Shown here one piece after another: positions 39,186-45,358 of a stretch of DNA of 45,358 bases. Source of the DNA: an uncultured Alphaproteobacteria bacterium. Lineage in GTDB: Bacteria > Pseudomonadota > Alphaproteobacteria > Micropepsales > Micropepsaceae. A program made the position numbers and the translations under genes. The first letter of the stretch is position 1; every line of letters begins with the position of its first letter. Location: positions 169,668 to 215,025 of the forward strand of contig CADEFU010000008.1 in NCBI GenBank assembly GCA_902826695.1. Reading direction: 5' to 3'. Below the pieces are notes generated by a model. That model was not told the origin of the DNA. It saw nothing but the letters and a program-made list of their open reading frames with translations, and searched no databases.

Positions 39186-40730
39186 TCAACGCTTTCGTCC
39201 TACCCGCGTCGCCGCTTCCGCGCGCCGCTTGATGCGTCCGGCGTGGTTCATGACGTGGAAGATGTACTGCTGATCGACGACGCCTTGGAAGAGGTGGGCC
39301 CACGGGCCTGAGGCGTAGATGGCGACGTCTTCGCCGCCGTGGGTTTCCGAGCGCATGGGGACGAGCGCTTGTTGGCGGTGGTCGTGGGCGGTCGTGTCGA
39401 CGTTCGAGAGGTTTGCGCGCGGCTTGCCGTCCGGCTCGGCGCCGGGGCCGTTCGCGTAGCCCAGGATCGTGTAGGGTTTCGCGTCGCCCGCCATCGCGGG
39501 TTTGCCGGTGCCGTCGTCGGCGAGACCTAAGATCGGCGTGGTGCGCGAGGGGTAGCCCGACATGGTCAGCACGTGACTGTGGTCGGCGGTGACGACGATC
39601 AGCGTGTCGCGCGCGTTCGTGGCTGCAAGCGCCGCCTTCACTGCGTCGTCCATGGCGCTCGTGTCTTCGAGCGCGCGGATCGCGTTGCCGCCGTGGTGAG
39701 CGTGGTCGATACGGCCGCCTTCGACAAGCAGGAAGAAGCCTTTGGGATTGCGCTTGAGGATCTGGATCGCCTTCGTCGTCATCTCGGCGAGCGAGGGCTC
39801 GCCGGCCTTGTCCTTCGCGCGGTCGAGTTCGAACTGCATATGGTCGGGTTCGAACAGCGCGAGGACGTGGCCCGCGGTTGCGGGGTTCAGCGCATCGAAC
39901 GCCTGCTTGTTCCAGATGTAGGTGGACTTTCCGGCGTAGCGGTCGAGCCACGCCTTCGTGAGGTCGCGGCCGTCTTTGCGCGTGCCTTTCTTGTCGGCGT
40001 ATTCCGGGTCGGCCTGGTCGGCGCGCAGGAAGCGGCTGCGGCCGCCGCCCATCGCGACCTCAAGCCCGTCGCCCGCCTTCATCTCGACGAGTTGGCGGGC
40101 GATGTCCACGCAACCCTTCGCGATGTCGTCCGCCTTCATGTCGGCGTCGCCTTCCCAGTCGCGGCCCGCCGCGTGAGAATAGACGGCGGCCGGTGTCGCG
40201 TGGGTGATGCGTGTCGTCGTGACCGCGCCGGTGGACATGCCGATGCGTTCGGCGAGTTCGGCGATGCTGGTCGCCGGGTTGGCCAGGCCCGCGGCGCAGT
40301 CGTTCTCGGCGACCGTCGCGTTCACGTTCAGCGTGCCGTTGCGCGACTTGATGCCGGTCGTCATCGCGGCGGCGGAGGGGGCGGAATCGGTCACCGAGGA
40401 ATCGTGCGAATAGGTGCGGGAGAAGGCGGCGTAGGGCAGGGTCTCGAAGACCAGTTTGTTCGAGACGCCGTCGCGGTCGGCTTTCTCGCCCTGATAGATG
40501 CGCGCGGCAGTAACGGTGGTGACGCCCATGCCGTCGCCGACGAAGAGGATGATGTTCTTCGCGGGGCGCGTGTTCGGGCGGCGGGCGAGCGTTTGGCGGA
40601 GCTGCGCGTCGGCAGAGGTGTAGTAGGGGTCTTTCTTTGGCGGGAGCGGATCGCCGGTTGCAGCGGACGTGCCGAGTGCCGCCGTCAGCAGTGCCATGAG
40701 CCCTGCGCTACGAAGTGCTTTTGCCGTCAT
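39186..40730 (-). CDS. Alkaline phosphatase (PhoA family), exported
   Basis: 514 residues with a signal peptide (about 1-24). The two-zinc-plus-magnesium site is complete: NIILFVGDGMGVTTVTAAR (D66), the nucleophile S116 in VTDSAPSAAAM (E. coli DSAAS with S102), then RITHATPAAVYSHAAGRDWE, FFLLVEGGRIDHAHHGG, and VTADHSHVLTMSGYPS, HGGEDVAIYASGPWAHLFQG near the end. It hydrolyses phosphomonoesters in the periplasm. No Pho box is obvious upstream; a CRP/FNR-like box lies at 40779-40792 between it and the flavodoxin gene. Confidence 0.92.
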   Translation of the reverse strand: MTAKALRSAGLMALLTAALGTSAATGDPLPPKKDPYYTSADAQLRQTLARRPNTRPAKNIILFVGDGMGVTTVTAARIYQGEKADRDGVSNKLVFETLPYAAFSRTYSHDSSVTDSAPSAAAMTTGIKSRNGTLNVNATVAENDCAAGLANPATSIAELAERIGMSTGAVTTTRITHATPAAVYSHAAGRDWEGDADMKADDIAKGCVDIARQLVEMKAGDGLEVAMGGGRSRFLRADQADPEYADKKGTRKDGRDLTKAWLDRYAGKSTYIWNKQAFDALNPATAGHVLALFEPDHMQFELDRAKDKAGEPSLAEMTTKAIQILKRNPKGFFLLVEGGRIDHAHHGGNAIRALEDTSAMDDAVKAALAATNARDTLIVVTADHSHVLTMSGYPSRTTPILGLADDGTGKPAMAGDAKPYTILGYANGPGAEPDGKPRANLSNVDTTAHDHRQQALVPMRSETHGGEDVAIYASGPWAHLFQGVVDQQYIFHVMNHAGRIKRRAEAATRVGRKR

Positions 40731-40778
40731 GTTCGCTTCCTTTTTGCGTCATCGCCCCAGCATTTAGAGCAAATCGGA

Positions 40779-40792
40779 CTGATCTGGGTCAA
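40779..40792. promoter_or_regulatory. FNR/FixK-like box in the phoA/flavodoxin divergent region
   Basis: CTGATCTGGGTCAA differs by one base from the anaerobox form TTGATCTGGGTCAA and by two from TTGAT-N4-ATCAA. It lies about 55 bp from the chosen flavodoxin start and 49 bp from the phosphatase start, so it could regulate either gene in response to oxygen. Confidence 0.4.
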
Positions 40793-40846
40793 ATGCAGCC
40801 GTGATGTGACGCGGTACACTTCATATGTGAACGAGGTGTGACGCCT

Positions 40847-41389
40847 GTGAAAATTCTCATCCTCTATGGCACGACCGAAGGGCAGACGGCGAAGGTTGCG
40901 GAGTTTGTCGCATCGCGGCTTAGGTTTGCGGGCGACGAGGTGACGGTGGCCGATGCGGCGACGGCCGATGTCGATGTGCAGCGCTTTCAGGCTGCGATCG
41001 TTGCGGCGTCGATCCATGTCGGCATGTACCAGAAGCCGGTCGTCGAGTTCGTTCGCGCGAACGCGGCGTGGCTGAAGCGTACGCCGTCGGCATTCTTGTC
41101 GATCTCTTTGTCCGCGGTGAGCAGCGACGCGGAGGAGGCCAAGAGCCTTGAGACGATCACGGAGAACTTCAGAGCCTACTCCGGGTGGACGAACGTGGAT
41201 ATTCATCACGTCGGCGGCGCGATCCGCTTTCAGGAGTACGACTTTTTCCGGCGCTGGTTGATGCGCGCCATCGCGTGGGAGAAGGGTCTGAAGGTGACCC
41301 ACGGCCAGGATGTCGAGCTCACGAATTGGAGCGCGCTCGGCGCAACCGTCGACGCGTTGCGCGCGCGCTTCGCCGCGGGGCATGGGTGA
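40847..41389 (+). CDS. Flavodoxin-fold protein, HemG/protoporphyrinogen dehydrogenase-like
   Basis: 180 residues from GTG 40847, with GAGG ten bases upstream; GTG 40838 would add three codons. The FMN-phosphate loop is LYGTTEGQTAKVAEFVA, the long middle strand VAASIHVGMYQKPVVEFVRA, and IRFQEYDFFRRWLMRAIAWE a C-terminal amphipathic helix near the end. This layout fits HemG-type menaquinone-dependent protoporphyrinogen dehydrogenase (about 180 residues) as well as other flavodoxin-domain proteins. An oxygen-sensing box upstream is in keeping with anaerobic haem synthesis. The assignment as hemG is not secure. Confidence 0.78.
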   Translation: MKILILYGTTEGQTAKVAEFVASRLRFAGDEVTVADAATADVDVQRFQAAIVAASIHVGMYQKPVVEFVRANAAWLKRTPSAFLSISLSAVSSDAEEAKSLETITENFRAYSGWTNVDIHHVGGAIRFQEYDFFRRWLMRAIAWEKGLKVTHGQDVELTNWSALGATVDALRARFAAGHG

Positions 41390-41415
41390 GCGCGCCCCGC
41401 GGTGACTGAAGCGGT

Positions 41416-43572
41416 CTAGAGCTGCAGGCCCGCCACGTAGTCCGCGAGGCGTTGCTGTTCGGCCAGGCGTTGTTGCGTCAGGCGGTCGATGTTGCGCTTG
41501 TGCTGTTGGGCCTCGTCCTCGAGCTTGCTCATTTCGCGCATGTAGCGTTGCTGCAGGTCGCCGGGCGGCACCGCTTTGATGTTTTCGCGGATGCGGCCTT
41601 GGTCTTCGAAGAGGCGGTCGCGGGCTTCGCCTTCGGCCTCGATTTGCGCGTCGAGGTCTTGGACCTTGCGCTTCATCTCGCCCATGCGGGTGAAGGCGGC
41701 GCGCTGGGCCGGCGTCAGGTTCTCGTTCGAGGCGTAGGCGAGCACCGTGTCGAGGTCGATGTCCACGAGCGCGGTTTCTTCGTCGCGCGGCCATTGCGTG
41801 GTGACGGTGTGCTTGACCGTGGTGCCGGCCTTCACGTCGAAGGGGACACGGAAGGCGGTGTCGGTCATTTCCGCGGTCTTGGGATCGGGTGTGACCAGTT
41901 CCCAGCCCGCGTGGCGCGGGTGTTCGACGACGATCTTGCGGTCTTCCTTGGCGGCGCCCTTGATCGTGTAGACGGTGGTGCGTTCGTCCACGATCGAGGC
42001 CTTGAAGATGCCGTTCGCGAGCGTTGCTTTCGAGATGCGCTTTTCGGCCTTGTCTTCCTTGTCGATCAGCACTTTCTGGTCGAGCGCGAAGCCCAGCATG
42101 CGCGACTCCGTCACCGGCAGTGCGCCGAGCTGCGCGTCGCCGATGTAGTCGGTCCCGTCTTTGCCCTTCTCGTAGAGCGTGAGCACGCCGGGCGGCAGGC
42201 CGTTCTTCGTCGTGTTCGTGAGCTTGAGCGCGGCCAGCGGATGGCGCGGGTGCGTTTCCGGTTGATAGAACGAGACGAGTTCGCCCGGCACCTCTTCGTC
42301 GATAATCGGCACGGCGAGCGACTGGCCGTTCATCACGGTGACCGTGAACGGCATGCGGAACGTCACTTGGGTTGCGGCTTCCTTCGATTCGGCGGCGAGC
42401 GGTTTGCCGGGCGCGCGCGAGCCTGTGACCGCGACCTTCTCGCGGCCGAAGCCGTCGGCGCTTTCCATGGGTGCAGGCGCCATGGCAGGCGGCGGTGGTG
42501 GTGGCGGCGGCGGCGGTGGTGCCGTCGCGGCGCGTTCGTCGCGGTCGGCGGCGGCGACACCGCCGTCGTCCGGCTTCGGCAGAATGCGGCCGAGGATTTC
42601 GACGGGCACTTCCGGACGCGTCACGTAGTACGTCGCGTAAAGCGCTTGGCGGAACGTCACGGGGTTGCCGGTGACGACGGTCAGATCCACGTCGACCCAG
42701 TCGTTGCCGGTGACGTTTTCGAGCACGGCCCAGCCTTGCATCTTGGCTTTGCCGGTGCCCAGCGTGGTGGCGCGGTAGGACGACTTCCAGAGCGGGGCTT
42801 CGACGACATAGGCGACCGTCACGTTGCGCGTGCCGTCGCCGGTCGCGCGGATCTTCAGCGTGCGGCCCTGGCCTTCGCGGTGTTCGGCGACGGCGGCGAG
42901 CGCTTGCTCGATCTGGCGGGCGAGGACGGGGTCGGTGAATGTCACCGACGTCGCCTTCTCGAGCACGAATTGTTTCAGGCCGCCGGACGTCATCACGCCG
43001 ACGCGGTGTTGCGTCGTCGTGCCTTCGTTGTCGGGGAGCTTGACGCTTTCCTTGACGATGCTGGCGAGGCGGCCGGTCATGGAGACGTCGCCACGGACGG
43101 AGACCTCGGAGCCCTTCAGCGCTTGCAGCAGCGCGGCGTTAGATTCGAGCGCGGCGGGGCCGAACGGCAGGCCGCGGAAGATGTCGCTGAGCGGCGCACG
43201 CGCCGGCAGCTGCACGAAGCCGGTGTTGCCCTTGTCGTCGAAGACGACGATGCTTTTCAGCACGTCGTCGACTTGATCCATGCGCACGGGCAGTTGCAGT
43301 TCCTGCGTGCCGGTGACCATGGTCTCGTACTCGAAGTAGCCGACGCCGCCGGTCGAGAGCATGACGCGGCGCAGCTGCGGCACGCCGGCGGGGCCTGAGA
43401 CCGCGTGCGTGACGGGGCGCGCGGCGTGGCCGCCGCCGCCCGCCGTGCCGGCGCGGTGTTGCATCGTATAGAGCGCAAGCCCAGCAAGACCGATCATGGC
43501 GACGATGACGCCGATCGTTCGCACAAGGCCGCCCAGCGAGCCCTTCGGTTGTTCGGTTGCTGCGTCACTCAT
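41416..43572 (-). CDS. DUF4139 domain protein, membrane anchored
   Basis: 718 residues with a membrane anchor at about 16-37 (VRTIGVIVAMIGLAGLALYT). Long beta-rich DUF4139 segments occupy most of the rest: VRRVMLSTGGVGYFEYE, YVVEAPLWKSSYRATTL, ENVTGNDWVDVDLTVVTGNP, VPGELVSFY and KGTTVKHTVTTQWPRDEE-like VKHTVTTQWPRDE. A run of 11 prolines (about residue 353) joins the two halves. The C-terminal region is a coiled coil with many Arg/Glu (MKRKVQDLDAQIEAEGEARD). Function unknown. GGAG lies eight bases before the ATG; the lipoprotein gene is 24 bases upstream on the same strand. Confidence 0.82.
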   Translation of the reverse strand: MSDAATEQPKGSLGGLVRTIGVIVAMIGLAGLALYTMQHRAGTAGGGGHAARPVTHAVSGPAGVPQLRRVMLSTGGVGYFEYETMVTGTQELQLPVRMDQVDDVLKSIVVFDDKGNTGFVQLPARAPLSDIFRGLPFGPAALESNAALLQALKGSEVSVRGDVSMTGRLASIVKESVKLPDNEGTTTQHRVGVMTSGGLKQFVLEKATSVTFTDPVLARQIEQALAAVAEHREGQGRTLKIRATGDGTRNVTVAYVVEAPLWKSSYRATTLGTGKAKMQGWAVLENVTGNDWVDVDLTVVTGNPVTFRQALYATYYVTRPEVPVEILGRILPKPDDGGVAAADRDERAATAPPPPPPPPPPPAMAPAPMESADGFGREKVAVTGSRAPGKPLAAESKEAATQVTFRMPFTVTVMNGQSLAVPIIDEEVPGELVSFYQPETHPRHPLAALKLTNTTKNGLPPGVLTLYEKGKDGTDYIGDAQLGALPVTESRMLGFALDQKVLIDKEDKAEKRISKATLANGIFKASIVDERTTVYTIKGAAKEDRKIVVEHPRHAGWELVTPDPKTAEMTDTAFRVPFDVKAGTTVKHTVTTQWPRDEETALVDIDLDTVLAYASNENLTPAQRAAFTRMGEMKRKVQDLDAQIEAEGEARDRLFEDQGRIRENIKAVPPGDLQQRYMREMSKLEDEAQQHKRNIDRLTQQRLAEQQRLADYVAGLQL

Positions 43573-43596
43573 CGGCGTACTCCGGACTGGTCAAGG

Positions 43597-44184
43597 TTAG
43601 TTCGAGATGCGGCGGAGGATGGCGGGTTCCTTCGCCTGCGCGGCTCGCGCGTCGGGCGAGGCGAGGAAGGCTGAGAGTTCGGCGGGCGAGCCGTTGAGCG
43701 TGGCCATGTCGTATTGGCCCTTTGGCGCCGTGCCCTTGAGTTTGCCCTTGGCGATGAGTTCGCCGATCTTTTTCGAGTCGAGCAGGTGGAACGCCACCTT
43801 GTTGGCGCTGACCTCGTAGAAGCCGAGGAAGTAGCCGCGCGGTTCGTCGGGTTTCATCTTCGCGAGCTGATCGGCGGGACCGGTCATCATGGCGGCGAAG
43901 ACGTCGCGCTGGCCCACGCGGCGGGTGATCAGATCGTAGATCTGCAGGTCATTGCCTTCGACCCAGACGAGGCGCAGCGGCTTTTGCTCGTCGATGCGTT
44001 GAAACGTCAGGAACGTGTTCGAGTCGCCGCCGCCGTTTGCGTCGACGCCGCGCCAGGTGCCCTGGAGGCGCGGGTCGTTGATGGGGCCAGTGCCCGCGGG
44101 CACGTTCGTCGCGACGACGAAGCAGCCGGAGAGCGCGAGGGTGGCGACGAGTAGGCTTGCGAGCGCAACAAAACGACGGAGCAT
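43597..44184 (-). CDS. Lipoprotein of unknown function
   Basis: 195 residues from ATG 44184 with AGGAG eight bases before it. The signal peptide ends in the lipobox LALSGC with C21 as the lipid site. The mature part has a beta-rich body (LQGTWRGVDANGGGDSNTFL, LRLVWVEGNDLQIYD, PRGYFLGFYEVSANKVAFHL) and ends in PDARAAQAKEPAILRRISN. No known family; the layout resembles small lipoproteins that bind ligands on the periplasmic side. The DUF4139 gene follows 24 bases later, so the two are probably one operon. Confidence 0.75.
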   Translation of the reverse strand: MLRRFVALASLLVATLALSGCFVVATNVPAGTGPINDPRLQGTWRGVDANGGGDSNTFLTFQRIDEQKPLRLVWVEGNDLQIYDLITRRVGQRDVFAAMMTGPADQLAKMKPDEPRGYFLGFYEVSANKVAFHLLDSKKIGELIAKGKLKGTAPKGQYDMATLNGSPAELSAFLASPDARAAQAKEPAILRRISN

Positions 44185-44380
44185 GGGGGTTCTCCTGGGT
44201 GGGCCTAAACGGGCACATTTGCCCAGGCGAAGACAAGCGCCCCCGCGCGGCGGCAACAGGGCGGAATTGCGCCATTCGTGTGTCGCCCACAGGTTGAGCG
44301 GCGGTTGGGGAAGACACCGTTTGTCGCCTTTACCCCGCAAAGCGTGGCGTCTACTTGTTCGCGCACCTTTCCCTTCGCCC

Positions 44381-44540
44381 GAAAGAAGGAAGATCGAAAC
44401 GCCAAGAACGCCAAGCTGCCCTGCCTCGCCGATCGGGCGCTTGTTAGGCGCGAAGCGCCTTTGTCGCGCGCGTGCCGCGCGCAGGCGCGTTGCCGGAAAG
44501 GCTGAGCAGCTTGGCGTTCTTGGCGTTTCAAACTTCTTTC
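44381..44540. repeat. Long inverted repeat in front of guaA
   Basis: Perfect 23-bp arms at 44396-44418 and 44507-44529; the left arm contains two tandem AACGCCAAG units. Outside them GAAAGAAG (44381-44388) matches CTTCTTTC (44533-44540). The centre (44419-44506) is GC-rich and contains smaller palindromes (GGCGCGAAGCGCC, CGCGCGCGTGCCGCGCG). It lies 39 bases before the guaA start, so guaA mRNA may carry a large stem. The 394-bp gap 44185-44578 contains no other gene I can support. Confidence 0.85.
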
Positions 44541-44578
44541 TTGTTCCCGCGTGAAGTCGCGCTCACACAGCAGGTCTC

Positions 44579-45358
44579 ATGACACAAACGGTCCTCATCA
44601 TCGATTTCGGCTCTCAGGTGACGCAGCTGATTGCGCGGCGGCTTCGGGAGCAGGGGACGTATTGCGAGATCGTGCCGTTTCAGTCGGCGGAAGCGTGGCT
44701 CACGAAGAACAAGGCGGCGGCGATTGTTCTGTCAGGCTCGCCCGCGAGCACCACCGAGGCTGAGGCGCCGCTCGCGCCGCAACAAGTGTTCGACGCGAAG
44801 GTGCCCGTGCTCGGCATTTGCTACGGCGAGCAGCTGCTCTGTGCGCAGCTCGGCGGCAAGGTTGAGGCGGGGCATCACCGCGAGTTCGGGCGCGCGACGT
44901 TGGAGGTCACCGACATCTCGCCGTTCTTCGAGGGCGTGTGGGCCAAGGGCGCGAAGGACGACGTGTGGATGAGCCACGGCGACCGCGTGACCGCGCTGCC
45001 GCCCGGGTTCAAGGTGATCGCGGTGTCGGGCAACGCGCCGTTCGCGGCGATCGCAGACGAAGCGCGCAAATTCTACGGCGTGCAGTTCCACCCGGAGGTC
45101 GCGCACACGCCGCGCGGCGGGGCGCTGCTGAAGAACTTCACGCAAGGCATTGCCGGGTGCAAGCCCGACTGGACGATGCAATCGTTCCGCCGCACGCAGA
45201 TCGAGCGCATCCGCGCGCAGGTGGGCAAGGGCCGCGTCGTGTGCGGACTGTCGGGCGGGGTGGACTCCTCCGTTGCGGCCGTTTTGATCCACGAGGCGAT
45301 CGGCGACCAGCTGACCTGCATCTTCGTCGACACGGGGTTGATGCGCGCGGGCGAGGCG
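44579..45358 (+). CDS. guaA: GMP synthase (glutamine-hydrolysing), N-terminal part
   Basis: 260 codons from ATG 44579 up to the window end; the gene continues outside (full length is about 520). The class I glutamine amidotransferase domain is complete with C81 in [10 protein letters not shown] and the catalytic H/E in FHPEVAHTP; the ATP-pyrophosphatase domain begins with the P-loop [14 protein letters not shown] (about residue 223). The enzyme makes GMP from XMP, ATP and glutamine in purine synthesis. CAGGT lies seven bases before the ATG. A long inverted repeat (44381-44540) lies upstream. Confidence 0.95.
   Translation, partial: MTQTVLIIDFGSQVTQLIARRLREQGTYCEIVPFQSAEAWLTKNKAAAIVLSGSPASTTEAEAPLAPQQVFDAKVPVLGICYGEQLLCAQLGGKVEAGHHREFGRATLEVTDISPFFEGVWAKGAKDDVWMSHGDRVTALPPGFKVIAVSGNAPFAAIADEARKFYGVQFHPEVAHTPRGGALLKNFTQGIAGCKPDWTMQSFRRTQIERIRAQVGKGRVVCGLSGGVDSSVAAVLIHEAIGDQLTCIFVDTGLMRAGEA

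Noticed and set aside
42484..42519. Tandem-repeat locus in the DUF4139 gene (GGC/GGT triplets)
   Set aside because: It codes for 11 prolines within an intact frame; the codons are mixed, so a slipping microsatellite is not evident.

Overview
The window is a GC-rich, gene-dense bacterial chromosome segment, most likely from an alphaproteobacterium. Supporting signs are a full CtrA-type box (TTAA-N7-TTAA) in front of a DivJ/PleC-like histidine kinase, small proteins of the DUF1491 and DUF5330 types (mainly alphaproteobacterial), a Caulobacter XylD-like dehydratase, and composite palindromes ending in TGTCATCCCGG/CCGGGATGACA, which are common between genes in this class. The order cannot be fixed from the sequence. 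I see 44 protein genes, two of them cut by the window ends. I see no tRNA, rRNA, CRISPR array, transposase or phage genes.

Layout. 1-5 kb: housekeeping and accessory genes (DUF4199 end, GFA-type zinc protein, zinc-ribbon DUF4375 protein, luciferase-like monooxygenase, a membrane protein), then a WYL-type repressor divergent from an SRPBCC gene. 5-12 kb: a secreted M13 peptidase, then a tightly overlapping triad of DUF3604 hydrolase, parvulin-type isomerase and HupE/UreJ permease, then an MmyB-type regulator. 12.6-19.4 kb: a secreted sensor-like protein with a membrane kinase that has lost its phospho-acceptor histidine, SufE, a MaoC/GNAT pair, and the CtrA-box-linked kinase. 19.5-23 kb: a small membrane protein, about 660 bp without a convincing protein gene that looks like a minus-strand structured RNA ending in a strong terminator, and a degenerate cellulose-synthase-like protein with an intact PilZ motif. 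23-27 kb: SIMPL protein, secreted alpha/beta hydrolase, sugar-acid dehydratase. 27-33.4 kb: a minus-strand cluster of tandem DsbA/HCCA-isomerase-like protein, two long glutathione transferases, a sulfatase and its formylglycine-generating enzyme, headed by a perfect 9-bp inverted repeat. 33.4-38.7 kb: GNAT/metallo-beta-lactamase pair, two convergent PhyH-type dioxygenases, a PLP gamma-synthase/lyase and another glutathione transferase. 38.8-45.4 kb: DUF4359 protein, alkaline phosphatase, flavodoxin/HemG-like protein behind an FNR/FixK-like box, a DUF4139 protein with an upstream lipoprotein, and the first part of guaA.

Themes. Several units look purpose-built: the sulfatase maturation/glutathione cluster (uptake or breakdown of sulfated or electrophilic organics), the DUF3604-isomerase-permease triad (a metal-dependent exported enzyme with its own folding helper and possible metal transporter), and two signalling proteins whose catalytic residues are gone but whose sensory or ligand parts remain. 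Two families of long palindromes sit between genes, and in two places one of them has supplied a start or a stop codon to a neighbouring gene. Assignments rest on reading motifs by eye; no database search was made.
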